A stretch of DNA of 64,000 nucleotides from Myroides marinus (GCF_900109075.1 NZ_FNYS01000006.1:120251-184250); one strand, 5' to 3'. Numbered from the stretch's first letter, positions 26,587 to 35,524 are shown. A program made the numbers and translations. The notes: generated by a model from the sequence alone, not told the origin.

Positions 26587-26940
26587 CTATTTTTTATCTG
26601 TCTTTAACTTTCTGCCTTTTTCGATATAGCTTTTGCTTTTTGCCATAAGCTCCTGTACAAATTCATCACTGCTCTGTATAGCATTTGCATTGAGCATATC
26701 TTTGATAGCCCCAATGGTGTAGAAATACTGACCGTAGATTTTTGAATAAGCAATCTCGCCTTTGGTTCGCATACGCCATAAGGTCTTTTCGCTGATGTGC
26801 AGGTATTGACATACCTCGTGGTTATTGAGCCACAGGTCATCATAACTTTTATCTTCCTGTCTTTTCAGATAGTCGGCAATGGCATTGATACGGCTGTTGA
26901 GCTGTTGCCACGCTTCTTCTTCAATGGTTATTATTTTCAT
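26587..26940 (-). CDS. small HTH protein (Xis2c-like)
   Basis: A 117-residue protein with an HTH_17/excisionase-type domain at about 38-85 (LWLNNHEVCQYLHISEKTLW, RMRTKGEIAYSKIYGQYFYT). First gene of the putative excision operon; it corresponds in size and place to CTnDOT xis2c. Expression is probably driven from the operator-rich region just upstream and controlled by RteC. Confidence 0.82.
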   Translation of the reverse strand: MKIITIEEEAWQQLNSRINAIADYLKRQEDKSYDDLWLNNHEVCQYLHISEKTLWRMRTKGEIAYSKIYGQYFYTIGAIKDMLNANAIQSSDEFVQELMAKSKSYIEKGRKLKTDKK

Positions 26941-27127
26941 TGCACAGCTTTTTAAAGTTCACTATGCAAAATTGTGAAAGGTGGCAGTGTTTGTCTGCCA
27001 AGCCTTGCCAATTGGTTTGGCGGTTTTTTGAAAATTTTTACAATTAGGAAAAACCCTTGTTTAATAAGGGTTTTAGGGGATTTTGGATATTTTGTAGTGA
27101 AGTTTTGAGAGCATTTGCCAATTGGCA
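26941..27127 (-). promoter_or_regulatory. operator-rich leader of the excision operon
   Basis: TGCCAATTGGCA is a perfect palindrome at 27116-27127, and TGCCAATTGG recurs at 27006-27015. TGGCAG(26982-26987)...CTGCCA(26995-27000) forms an inverted repeat. On the minus strand a CAATTTTG stretch near 26970 could serve as the -7 box. A hairpin AAACCCTT...AAGGGTTT (27051-27073) lies between the repeats. In CTnDOT, RteC binds inverted repeats before xis2c; these are candidate sites here. Confidence 0.6.
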
Positions 27128-27141
27128 GATATGGGCAAAGA

Positions 27142-27170
27142 AAAAGCAGTACATTTTGTGTACTGCTTTT
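27142..27170. terminator. terminator downstream of rteC
   Basis: AAAAGCAGTACA (27142-27153) pairs with TGTACTGCTTTT (27159-27170). The T-run lies on both strands; 21 bp after the rteC stop. Confidence 0.82.
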
Positions 27171-27190
27171 AAATTATTGCTTTGAAGTCG

Positions 27191-28036
27191 CTAAAGGTCT
27201 TTATCCATATATTCTTCGAGGGATATTTTGAGCTGGTCTAAAAATGCCGTTCGGGAACCTGCCCTTGTTTTCATACGGTGGAAAGAATGATGCAGGTCAC
27301 CAAGTGGGATATGGAAAAGTATCTGAAACATAAGGCTTATTTTTCGGATACCGATTTTACCGTGAGAAATTACACCTGAAGCGTGAAGTGCATACACTAA
27401 TTCAATGAGAGCATTTTTGCTGTCTGTCCAAAATATATCTTTGGAGCTTTCCTGCTTTTGCAAAATCATATCAGGACCTTCATCAGGATTGATTTTTGTA
27501 AGCAAGTATGAATAGAGCAATTCATTAGCGATAATCCTTGCAATTTTGTAATCGAAAAAAGTCGAGAATGCCGGATCTATTTCAAACACAATACTGTTAA
27601 GCCCATCCTGGTAGTTTATATTTCCACGTTTGAAATAAGTATCATCACGGTCTGTTCGTCCCGAGCGGTAATACCTGTAAAAATCGGAATTACAAATATG
27701 CTCAATATACTCCCGTTTCAGGTTTGCAAACTGTGTGGAAAAGTAACTGTAATACATTTTTCCATTGCTTACTGGGCAAGTTGTTTCTATTCTATAAACT
27801 TTATTATAAAAAATGAGCTTACCGAGTATTTGTGGCTTTATGGTATGGAAGAAATGTATCTCTTCCGCATCGTTTTTAAATCCTTCTTCAATAATGTATT
27901 TCTTGACCGAAAATAAAAGGTCTTGGAGATACAAAGTCATTTCATAAGCCTCATCAATCAACCTTTTGCTTTGTGCTGAAATCTTATTCTCCTTGTTGTG
28001 TATCTCTAAAAGGATGTTTTGCAGAAAGTATTTCAT
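27191..28036 (-). CDS. rteC: RteC-family regulator
   Basis: A 281-residue protein matching the RteC family, the DNA-binding activator of the CTnDOT excision operon. Conserved-looking segments: EIHFFHTIKPQILGKLIFYN, NSIVFEIDPAFSTFFDYKIA, then ALIELVYALHASGVISHG and FHIPLGDLHHSFHRMKTRAG. The C-terminal half probably holds the winged-helix fold. It lies upstream of and codirectional with the xis2c-like gene. The rteA/rteB two-component genes found with CTnDOT are not next to it. Confidence 0.88.
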   Translation of the reverse strand: MKYFLQNILLEIHNKENKISAQSKRLIDEAYEMTLYLQDLLFSVKKYIIEEGFKNDAEEIHFFHTIKPQILGKLIFYNKVYRIETTCPVSNGKMYYSYFSTQFANLKREYIEHICNSDFYRYYRSGRTDRDDTYFKRGNINYQDGLNSIVFEIDPAFSTFFDYKIARIIANELLYSYLLTKINPDEGPDMILQKQESSKDIFWTDSKNALIELVYALHASGVISHGKIGIRKISLMFQILFHIPLGDLHHSFHRMKTRAGSRTAFLDQLKISLEEYMDKDL

Positions 28037-28421
28037 AGCTTGTAATTTTATAAGGATTAACAGTGCCTCTAGGCTGGTTTTCCCTAATTAAATAACAAAC
28101 ATTAGTATAATAAATGACAATCTTTCCCAACTTGGGGGCAACAGGGGAAAGGTTTTTTTGATTTGCCTATTAATAATTTAAGTTTTATACTGCTAAATAG
28201 AAAAATAAGTAGGCATTGTATAAGTATAAAATAGTATAAAAATATAAGCATCCCTTAACCTATTTTTTGTATTTTTGTAATGATTTACAAGGAAAAAAAT
28301 AGAAAATTAATGCAAATAGTACCATTACTAAATCGTTACCTGATACGATTTCCTACCTCGTAAACTACTCTTTATTAGCCACATTGGACTTTATTAACTT
28401 TTTTATTCAAAAATTATAAGT
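28037..28421. other. rteC upstream region and probable element/chromosome boundary
   Basis: No gene seen. Base composition falls to the AT-rich level of the following genes. A hairpin CTTTCCC(28121-28127)...GGGAAAG(28144-28150) followed by seven T's could terminate rightward transcription. No tRNA or exact attachment repeat was recognised; the integrase end is not in the window. Confidence 0.45.
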
Positions 28422-28913
28422 ATGACATTAAGTAGTAGTCGTGTTTTGGGGTGGAGTATTGGTATAACATTCTTATTTTTAATTTTCTTTGCACCAGCCT
28501 TTTGTCCTTTGATATTGGGTTCTTTAATGGTTTATTATACAGTTCATTACGCTTTGTTTTTGAGAAATATAAGTAAATATGGGAAAGAAGATACAGGTAA
28601 AATAGTATCATACCAAAAAGGCAATAAAGGTTACAAAGTTCCTCTAATTGAATTTGAGATAAATGGAACCGTAATAGTGAAAACACCTTATTTTTATGCA
28701 TCTACAGATTTGAGTAAATTAATGACATATAGCGATGATATAAATAAATCAATAGGAATAATATACGATCCTAAAGATTTTGAAAAGTTTGTTATTAAAA
28801 GTGAGAGTGGATTTAATAATTTAGTTTTATTCCTTTTTGGAATGGTAGGTTTGCTTTTCATTGTTATAGGTTTAGCTCAACTTTTAAATTTTATAAATAT
28901 TGATGGATTGTAG
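28422..28913 (+). CDS. membrane protein with DUF3592-like extracytoplasmic domain
   Basis: A 163-residue protein with N-terminal hydrophobic segments (VLGWSIGITFLFLIFFAPAF and LILGSLMVYYTVHYALFL) and one C-terminal segment (LVLFLFGMVGLLFIVIGLAQ). Between them a beta-rich domain (TGKIVSYQKGNKGYKVPLIE, ..IGIIYDPKDFEKF) resembles DUF3592. First chromosomal-type gene after the element. Function unknown. Confidence 0.7.
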   Translation: MTLSSSRVLGWSIGITFLFLIFFAPAFCPLILGSLMVYYTVHYALFLRNISKYGKEDTGKIVSYQKGNKGYKVPLIEFEINGTVIVKTPYFYASTDLSKLMTYSDDINKSIGIIYDPKDFEKFVIKSESGFNNLVLFLFGMVGLLFIVIGLAQLLNFINIDGL

Positions 28914-28943
28914 TAATTATTGATCTATCAGACAACAATATAA

Positions 28944-28979
28944 ATAGGGAGAGTAGATTAAACAATCTACTCTCCCTAT
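28944..28979. terminator. bidirectional terminator
   Basis: ATAGGGAGAGTAGATT (28944-28959) pairs over 16 bp with AATCTACTCTCCCTAT (28964-28979), followed by GTTTTT, between two convergent genes. Confidence 0.88.
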
Positions 28980-28983
28980 GTTT

Positions 28984-29952
28984 TTACTCACTTATATTAA
29001 CTGTATTAGTAATCTTACCAATTCCTTGTATTTCCAGTTCTACTATATCACCATGTTGTAGTTTTTTGCCTAATTCGATACCACATCCAGTTCCTACCGT
29101 TCCTGAGCTCCATACTTCACCAGCGTGAATTGTTCTACCTTTACTGATGCTAACGAGGATCTCCTCAAAGGATTGAGAGTACTCATTAGTATTTCCTTCA
29201 GACCAAAGTTGTTTATTTACATAAGCCTTCATCACACAATTATTGATATCAATTTCATCTTTTGTTACAATACAAGGTCCTAAGGTAACAGATTGATCAA
29301 AGTCTTTAGCGTTGTCAGCCCAACCTTTTCCACTGAGTACATTCTTGATTTGAAGATCGCGCAACGTCCAATCGTTAAAGATTGTATACCCGAATATGTG
29401 ATCAGCAGCGTCTTCAATAGAAATGTCTTTTCCAGTTTTGCCAATAACACAGCCCAGCTCTAATTCGTAATCTAACTCTTTAGCCCCTTTAGGAGTATTA
29501 ATAGTTTCACCTGTATGTGAAATATAAGTGTGATCTCTTAGTTCGTATAACGCATCCTTACTGTTCTTAATTCTATAGATCATTTTGTTTAACTGCTCAC
29601 TTAATAAACTTACATCTTGAGCTGTTTGTTGACCGATGATGTCTATGATATTTTTAGTAGCAGAAGCAAGATGATTATCTGGATTCATAAACATTGTACC
29701 CAATATTCTTTTAGGTTGTATAGGAGCTAATAGTTGCACACTATGTAGCGGAATACTTTGGTAAGCATCTTCATTAGACAATATATCTTTTACCTTGTCT
29801 AATCCATCCTGACCAGATTCTATTAAAGACTGCATAGAGCTAAATATCACTTCGTGTGGAGCAATAGACCTTAAGTCTAAAATAGATTCATTAGATGTCG
29901 TTATTACACCTAAACGAGCTTCTTTATTATGTTGATAGGTTACAAATTTCAT
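28984..29952 (-). CDS. fumarylacetoacetate hydrolase-family protein
   Basis: A 322-residue protein whose C-terminal two-thirds carry the FAH fold: ELDYELELGCVIGKTG with the metal-binding Glu residues, FGYTIFNDWTLRDLQIK, KDFDQSVTLGPCIVTKDE, and GEVWSSGTVGTGCGIELG. It hydrolyses or decarboxylates an acylpyruvate-type substrate. Two bases separate it from the MBL gene upstream, so they form an operon. Divergent AraC gene nearby is the likely regulator. Confidence 0.88.
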   Translation of the reverse strand: MKFVTYQHNKEARLGVITTSNESILDLRSIAPHEVIFSSMQSLIESGQDGLDKVKDILSNEDAYQSIPLHSVQLLAPIQPKRILGTMFMNPDNHLASATKNIIDIIGQQTAQDVSLLSEQLNKMIYRIKNSKDALYELRDHTYISHTGETINTPKGAKELDYELELGCVIGKTGKDISIEDAADHIFGYTIFNDWTLRDLQIKNVLSGKGWADNAKDFDQSVTLGPCIVTKDEIDINNCVMKAYVNKQLWSEGNTNEYSQSFEEILVSISKGRTIHAGEVWSSGTVGTGCGIELGKKLQHGDIVELEIQGIGKITNTVNISE

Positions 29953-29954
29953 AG

Positions 29955-30998
29955 TTATAGATTTAAAAATTCAAGAGATTCATTCCAAGCGCTATAAGGA
30001 TCCCATGCAGGGATAGTATGATTGTATTTCTGGTCATAAAAGGCTCTGATTTCAGTTAAAGAAGCAGGTATATCATTCCATGGTGGGATAAACTGACCTT
30101 CTTCTTTGCTTTTTACAACGGCTAAGATGCTCATATAAATACGCTCTGGTTGTATCCAATGCAAGTATTTCGAAATGTCTATTTTCTTAGTGATTTCCTC
30201 TGCAGTAATTCCCTTTGTATAGTGCTTGTCTACTTGTTCTAATACGAAAGTTAAATATTGTTTTTGCTCCTCCACAAAGTCAACACCACAAAGACTACCA
30301 TGCCCAGGAACAACAATCTTAGGCTTAAGATCATGTATGATGTAGTCTAATACCTTTACCCAATTATTGATACCTTGTTCACTATAAGCGGTACAACCAT
30401 TAAATACAACATCCCCTGCAAACAAGATTCTTTCTTTCTCTAACCATAGCAATACATCGCTGTTAGAATGAGAAGGGGCTACGTCTATTAACTGTACTTC
30501 TGTAGTATCTAAGTGGATAGTAGTGTTGCTCGATATTTCTATATCTGGGGTAATCCACTCAACACCTGTTAGATCAAAACCTTCAAACTCTTTAGCAAAG
30601 AAGCGTTCTCCTGCTGATGATTCTAAAGAGTCCTTTCCTCTTTTGATAATAGTATGATACCACTGTATATTTTCAGTAAGGCGTTCTTGAGCTGCATTCT
30701 TATGCATGATGATACAAGAATCTTTAAACACTTTATTTCCCCAAGTATGATCACTGTTGTAGTGTGAATTAACTACGTATTGAGGTAGTTCTTGACTACT
30801 TACTTGAGTGTAGATATCTTTTAATTCTTGAGCGTGAAATAGATCAAAAAAGGTATCATATACTAACCCTTTTCCTCGATTGATAAATGCTGCATTAGCC
30901 CAGCTAATTCCTCTATATGGAGATATAGCAGCAAATATATTATGATCAATCTCTATTACTTTTAAACGATTGGATGTGATTACTCTTTGTTTGTTCAT
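29955..30998 (-). CDS. MBL-fold metallo-hydrolase
   Basis: A 347-residue metallo-beta-lactamase-fold enzyme. The metal motif is HYNSDH (residues 79-84), an HxHxDH variant with Asn81 in place of the second His. Later ligands: PSHSNSDVLLWLEKERILFA, GDVVFNG (Asp) and VPGHGSLCG (His). The C-terminal region is helical (about 240-347). Operon partner of the FAH-family gene; together they suggest catabolism of a ring-cleavage or lactone-type compound. Substrate unknown. Confidence 0.88.
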   Translation of the reverse strand: MNKQRVITSNRLKVIEIDHNIFAAISPYRGISWANAAFINRGKGLVYDTFFDLFHAQELKDIYTQVSSQELPQYVVNSHYNSDHTWGNKVFKDSCIIMHKNAAQERLTENIQWYHTIIKRGKDSLESSAGERFFAKEFEGFDLTGVEWITPDIEISSNTTIHLDTTEVQLIDVAPSHSNSDVLLWLEKERILFAGDVVFNGCTAYSEQGINNWVKVLDYIIHDLKPKIVVPGHGSLCGVDFVEEQKQYLTFVLEQVDKHYTKGITAEEITKKIDISKYLHWIQPERIYMSILAVVKSKEEGQFIPPWNDIPASLTEIRAFYDQKYNHTIPAWDPYSAWNESLEFLNL

Positions 30999-31024
30999 GG
31001 CATTTAATTTATTGATTACTAATG

Positions 31025-31032
31025 CAAATTTA
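31025..31032 (-). promoter_or_regulatory. -7 box of the MBL-FAH operon
   Basis: On the minus strand TAAATTTG fits TAnnTTTG, 27 bp before the MBL start codon. Confidence 0.6.
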
Positions 31033-31096
31033 AAGTATAGTCATTTTTTAGTAGTAAACAAATCAGTAGAATAGATGTGCAATTATTAAGATTTTA

Positions 31097-31104
31097 TATC
31101 TTTG
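31097..31104 (+). promoter_or_regulatory. -7 box of the AraC gene
   Basis: TATCTTTG fits TAnnTTTG; the ATG follows 15 bp later, so the transcript has a very short leader. Confidence 0.6.
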
Positions 31105-31119
31105 AAGTAAAGACTTGTT

Positions 31120-31977
31120 ATGGAAGTAAAACAACACACTATTAGTTCTATTGTTCAGGATAGAGGATTAGATCTAAAGCAAGCGATCTATATATCTAAG
31201 AATGCTAAAGAGATAGAAGATTACTTTGCGAAGTACCCTCATGTTATCAATGCTTTTGTGATAGGGCTTTGTATTGGTGGTAATGCTAAGATAAAAGTTG
31301 ATTTGACAGAGCACACGATTCAGAGAGGAAGTTTGATTAGTCTGGTACCTAATTCTATTGTTTACCCTATAGAGGTTTCTGACGATATTGAGATTTATTC
31401 TTTGATGTTTTCTTTTGACTTTATCACTACCTCTGTTTCTCTTTTTAAGATAGAGTTATTAGAAACGCTGAGACAACAATATGTTATTGAGTTAGATGAC
31501 ATACAGTTGGAGTTGTTATATGAACTTTACCAAGTGACAAGTAAGTATAATTACTTAGAAAACCCAATTCCTGAAGTACAGACCCATCTGTTTAGTGCAT
31601 TGCTTTTAGAGATTCAAGGAGTTTATATAAATGCGAATATGAACGTGAAGGCTGAGTCACGTTATGAGTACCTAACTAGAAACTTCTTTGCTTTGTTGTA
31701 CAAGCATTTTAAATCAGAGCGTTCACTCCAATTCTATGCAGATCAATTATGCGTAACACCTCAGCATCTATCCACTGTGATTAGAGCAGTAACTAAACAC
31801 ACTCTCTCTTATTGGATGAATGAGATGGTCATCTTGTATAGTAAGTCTCTGTTAAAAACAACAAGCTTAACAAGTAAAGAAATAGCTGCTGAATTAAACT
31901 TTGCAGAACCTACTTTATTTAGTCGTTTTTTTAAGAAGAATACAGGAATGACACCTAATGAATATCGTAAGGGGTAG
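31120..31977 (+). CDS. AraC-family transcriptional regulator
   Basis: A 285-residue protein with an N-terminal cupin-like sensor domain and a C-terminal AraC HTH pair (SLQFYADQLCVTPQHLSTVI ... TSKEIAAELNFAEPTLFSRF, FKKNTGMTPNEYRKG). It is divergent from the MBL-FAH operon with about 120 bp between, the usual layout of a local regulator of a catabolic operon. Confidence 0.9.
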   Translation: MEVKQHTISSIVQDRGLDLKQAIYISKNAKEIEDYFAKYPHVINAFVIGLCIGGNAKIKVDLTEHTIQRGSLISLVPNSIVYPIEVSDDIEIYSLMFSFDFITTSVSLFKIELLETLRQQYVIELDDIQLELLYELYQVTSKYNYLENPIPEVQTHLFSALLLEIQGVYINANMNVKAESRYEYLTRNFFALLYKHFKSERSLQFYADQLCVTPQHLSTVIRAVTKHTLSYWMNEMVILYSKSLLKTTSLTSKEIAAELNFAEPTLFSRFFKKNTGMTPNEYRKG

Positions 31978-32078
31978 TGTTTATTCTATAGATACAGAAA
32001 TGTAGAATTTCCCCGATTGTAGGGAGGAGTAAGTTTGTTTGAAACAGTACCTTTAGGAGTATAAAACTTATTCAATAT

Positions 32079-32687
32079 ATGATGAAAACCATTGCAGAAT
32101 CTATTCAAGTAATTATAGAAAAACAAAATGAATTAGGCTATTATATGCCTAAGATTATTAACCAACCTGCTACTGATATACAGATTAAAGAAACTGAAGA
32201 CAAGCTTGGGTTAAAGTTTAATGAAGAATTGCGTGAACTCTACGCAATAGCTAATGGAGTAGCTAATGATAATATAACGTTTTCAGGACTTATAGGTTTG
32301 ATACCTATTCATGTTTTCATGAGTCTTGACGATGCTATTGTTTATTATAACATAGGGATTGATGATACTGACTATTTTGAAAATTGGGAGAATAAATTTA
32401 CTCCACAGAAAAGGTTATTCCCATTTTTAGAAGATGGAGCAGGGAATTGCTATTGGGTAGATTTAAACCCTGGTACTGCAAATGAGAACCAAATCTATTG
32501 GACCAATACCTTTGGAGAAGCACCAAACTATTTATACGAATCATTGACTAATTTCTTAAGTACTATAGCTGAAGGATACGAAACAGGAGTGTTTATGTTA
32601 GATGAAGAGAATTATTTAGATATGGATTACGATAGATTTGATGCAATATCTGCTAAAAATAATCCTTACTTAGATTATTGGAAATAA
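32079..32687 (+). CDS. SMI1/KNR4-family protein
   Basis: A 202-residue protein of the SMI1/KNR4 (SUKH) superfamily: PATDIQIKETEDKLGLKFNE, ELRELYAIANGVAN, then FPFLEDGAGNCYWVDLNP. The family includes immunity proteins against polymorphic toxins and housekeeping relatives. No toxin gene is adjacent. Start is one of two adjacent ATGs. Stands alone with its own flanking AT-rich regions. Confidence 0.85.
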   Translation: MMKTIAESIQVIIEKQNELGYYMPKIINQPATDIQIKETEDKLGLKFNEELRELYAIANGVANDNITFSGLIGLIPIHVFMSLDDAIVYYNIGIDDTDYFENWENKFTPQKRLFPFLEDGAGNCYWVDLNPGTANENQIYWTNTFGEAPNYLYESLTNFLSTIAEGYETGVFMLDEENYLDMDYDRFDAISAKNNPYLDYWK

Positions 32688-32804
32688 TTGAAGTAAAATC
32701 GTTGATATAGAGTAGGGGACTTACAAGTATAAAGTAAACATTCTTTTATCTTATTGTCCCCTAATTTGTTTTTCGATCGTTAAGTAGTAAAATACTTAAT
32801 ATAG

Positions 32805-33398
32805 ATGAAAACAATTTTACACATCACATCAAGTGCCAGAGCAGAAGAGTCTTATAGCACTAACTTAGGGAAAGAGATTATTAACCTTTTAAAGGTAGCA
32901 TATCCTTTAGTGGTGATAGATACTTGGGATTTAGTTCAAACTCCTCCGCCATTATATACAAGTGAGATGATTCAAAGCTTCTATATTTCTCCTGCTCAAC
33001 CAGGGTATAGTGAAATAAATGAGCTAAAGTATGCAAATGAATTACTTACCCGTTTGAATAGTGCTGATATTATAATAATTAGCACACCTACCTATAACTT
33101 TACAGTATCTGCTCATTTAAAAGCTTGGATTGACCAATTAGTGCGCGTAGGGGTGACTTATACCTATAATGAAACAGGTAATAGAGTAGGGCTTATTTCT
33201 AACAAAAAGGTGTATTTAGCAATTGCCTCTGGAGGTCTACAACCTAAAGGGAATCTTGTAAAAGATTATCTGGCAGATTATATAAAAGATGTGTTTAAAA
33301 CTTATGTAGGAATAACAGATATTGACACATATCGCATAGAGGGAACAGCCTTTCCTAATTTTTTACCAAACTATAGAGAAGATTTAAAAGACTTTTAA
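32805..33398 (+). CDS. FMN-dependent NADH:quinone reductase (AzoR-type)
   Basis: A 197-residue flavodoxin-fold enzyme: ILHITSSARAEESYSTNLGK (FMN phosphate loop), ADIIIISTPTYNFTVSAHLK, AWIDQLVRVGVTYTYNETG, and VYLAIASGG. Typical of AzoR, which reduces quinones and azo compounds. Normal length. Confidence 0.92.
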   Translation: MKTILHITSSARAEESYSTNLGKEIINLLKVAYPLVVIDTWDLVQTPPPLYTSEMIQSFYISPAQPGYSEINELKYANELLTRLNSADIIIISTPTYNFTVSAHLKAWIDQLVRVGVTYTYNETGNRVGLISNKKVYLAIASGGLQPKGNLVKDYLADYIKDVFKTYVGITDIDTYRIEGTAFPNFLPNYREDLKDF

Positions 33399-33413
33399 TA
33401 AAGGTTTTATCAA

Positions 33414-33447
33414 CAACTAAGCTTTAGATATTTCTAAAGCTTAGTTG
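33414..33447. terminator. terminator between azoR-like and sigma-factor genes
   Basis: CAACTAAGCTTTAG (33414-33427) pairs with CTAAAGCTTAGTTG (33434-33447), between convergent genes. T-runs are weak. Confidence 0.72.
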
Positions 33448-34689
33448 CTATTTACTTGATAACTCAGTTATTCTTTTGTTTAAAAGATATTTCTCAGTAG
33501 TTGACTGAGTAAGTGCTAATGCTTCTTTATAGAAGTGTATAGCTCTATCTTTATCAATAGGAGTATATAAGTAACCCAATAACCCAAAGTAATAGCTGCT
33601 ATTAATTAAAGCGAGCTTTTCAGCCTCGATTATACCCTTTTTTTCACCATAAACTTTAGCAAAGGCGAAAGTACGATTTAATGCTATAATAGGGGAGTAT
33701 TCTACCAGAAGTAACTGGTTGTACAAATCTAAGATGTGGTTCCATTTATCATTCTTATTTACTGTTGTATGCCAGTATGCGATAGCTGCTTCTAAGTGAT
33801 ACTTAGAGGTCTCTTGCTGATTAGTTGCTTTTACTAAGTAGTAATTACCTCTATCAATAAGTTCTGTATTCCAATACTCAGTATGTTGCTGTTCAAATAA
33901 AACAAGCTCTCCATGCATGTCAATTCTCGCATCTAATCGCGAACTTTGATAACACATTAATGCCAATAGAGCATTAACTTCAGGAGTATCTGTTGTTTTG
34001 TTATCTGTAAGAATAATAGCTAATCTAATTGCTTCATAACATAACTCTTTTCGGATAACTTGGTTATTACTTTTAGAGAAGTATCCCTCGTTAAATAGTA
34101 GGTATAGGGTTTTCAGTACAATAGGTAACCTATGTGTAATTTGAGAAATAGAAAGTTCTTTTATCTCAAAGTTACTCTCCCTCAAAGAATTTCTCGCTCT
34201 AAAAAGCTTCTTTTTTATTGTCTCTTTATTAGCTAATAATGCATTGGATATTTCTTCTACACTAAACCCACATAAGATTTGCAGCGCCAGACATACTTGT
34301 GACTCTATAGGTATAATCGGATCAGAGATAGCAAAGATCATCCCTAGTTGACTATCTGAAATGAGAGATTGATCTAATTCTATAGGCAGATTAACTTCAT
34401 TGATATCGGGTGTTATAGCACCTTTTACTTTTTGGTCAAAGATGTTTTGATGCTTAAAATAATCTTTTGTTTTATTCTTCGCTACAGTATATAACCATCC
34501 TTCAGGGTTTTCAGGTACCCCGTTTAAAGCCCATACCTCTGATGCTTTTAAGAAAGTATCACTGACAATGTCTTCTGCAATTTCGATATGCTCTAAACCA
34601 AAATGACGGCATAGTACAGCCGTCATTTTCGTATACTGATCACGAAACAAATTGGGAATTAGATCCTGTGGATTTGTTGAACTAATCAA
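33448..34689 (-). CDS. RNA polymerase sigma factor, ECF type with DUF6596 extension
   Basis: A 413-residue protein. Sigma-70 region 2 (LCRHFGLEHIEIAEDIVSDT, GWLYTVAKNKTKDYFKHQ) and region 4 (CLALQILCGFSVEEISNALL) occupy residues 1-190. The rest is the helical extension (IVLKTLYLLFNEGYFSKSNN, LDARIDMHGELVLFEQQ) typical of the YCII-linked ECF group. The YCII gene precedes it by about one base on the same strand. Target unknown. Confidence 0.92.
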   Translation of the reverse strand: MISSTNPQDLIPNLFRDQYTKMTAVLCRHFGLEHIEIAEDIVSDTFLKASEVWALNGVPENPEGWLYTVAKNKTKDYFKHQNIFDQKVKGAITPDINEVNLPIELDQSLISDSQLGMIFAISDPIIPIESQVCLALQILCGFSVEEISNALLANKETIKKKLFRARNSLRESNFEIKELSISQITHRLPIVLKTLYLLFNEGYFSKSNNQVIRKELCYEAIRLAIILTDNKTTDTPEVNALLALMCYQSSRLDARIDMHGELVLFEQQHTEYWNTELIDRGNYYLVKATNQQETSKYHLEAAIAYWHTTVNKNDKWNHILDLYNQLLLVEYSPIIALNRTFAFAKVYGEKKGIIEAEKLALINSSYYFGLLGYLYTPIDKDRAIHFYKEALALTQSTTEKYLLNKRITELSSK

Positions 34690-34690
34690 G

Positions 34691-35032
34691 TTAATCTCTT
34701 TTTAATATTTCACGCACTTCAATACTTCCTCCAATTTTAAAGAGAGGGTTTAGCTTAGCTATTTCAACTGCTTCTTCGATTGTTTCTGTTCTTATAACGA
34801 TATAACCGCTTAAGAACTCTTTAAGTTCTGTATATGGTCCGTCTGATACTATTTGGTCAGAAGAGATATGTCTCGCACCTTCTTTAGTTGGTAGAAGTGT
34901 ATTTCCCTTGTCTACCAGTTTATTTTGTGCAGCGATACTCGCTAACCAATTCATACGCTCTTGCATCTGTTCTGGTGAAGGTTTAGAATCAGCAATATCC
35001 TTTAGTCTGAAAATAAGCATGAAATCTTTCAT
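34691..35032 (-). CDS. YCII-family protein
   Basis: A 113-residue YCII domain protein (MKDFMLIFRLKD, then MQERMNWLASIAAQNKL, DGPYTELKEFLSGYIVIRTE, EAVEIAKLNPLFK). The family has a His/Asp dyad in some members and is fused or linked to sigma factors. It forms a two-gene operon with the sigma gene and may sense its signal. Confidence 0.92.
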   Translation of the reverse strand: MKDFMLIFRLKDIADSKPSPEQMQERMNWLASIAAQNKLVDKGNTLLPTKEGARHISSDQIVSDGPYTELKEFLSGYIVIRTETIEEAVEIAKLNPLFKIGGSIEVREILKRD

Positions 35033-35132
35033 TGTCTTTATATTTTAATATTTACTATATGACGATTGAATATTTTAAAAGGGGACATCTCAATGAATAA
35101 AAATATTTATTATTAAGATTAATGTTTAAGAT

Positions 35133-35489
35133 TTACAATGTTTCTTTATGTTCAGCACCCCATTTACCTAAAGCTTTTATGATAGGTGTTAGTTTTAGAC
35201 CGATAGGAGTTAATTCATACTCAACTCTAGGAGGTACTTCTGGATATACTGTTCTAAGGACAATATTATTCTCTTCTAATTTACGTAATTGAAGGGTTAA
35301 TACTCGCTCTGTAATATTAGGTAACACCTTTTTGATCTCTCCAAAACGCATTTTTCCTTCAACTAAATAACAGCAAATAGCCATTGTCCATTGGCCTCCA
35401 ATAATACTAGTGGCATAGACTTCATTGCATTCATTCTCAAGGGCTTTTTTATTTTCAAAGTGGGTAGAAGTTTCTTTAGTTTTGGTCAT
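35133..35489 (-). CDS. HxlR-family transcriptional regulator
   Basis: A 118-residue winged helix: NEVYATSIIGGQWTMAICCY, MRFGEIKKVLPNITERVLTL, QLRKLEENNIVLRTVYPEVP, RVEYELTPIGLKL. The core CNEVYA carries a conserved Cys that may sense oxidants or electrophiles. Divergent from a flavodoxin-fold reductase, which it very likely controls. Confidence 0.93.
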   Translation of the reverse strand: MTKTKETSTHFENKKALENECNEVYATSIIGGQWTMAICCYLVEGKMRFGEIKKVLPNITERVLTLQLRKLEENNIVLRTVYPEVPPRVEYELTPIGLKLTPIIKALGKWGAEHKETL

Positions 35490-35524
35490 TACTTACTTTT
35501 TTGATAGTATCTAACAATTGGGCT

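Noticed and set aside
28310..28325. CTnDOT-like attachment core near GCAAATAGTAC
   Set aside because: The spacing does not fit the GTANNTTTGC core (three bases between the GTA and the TTTGC instead of two).
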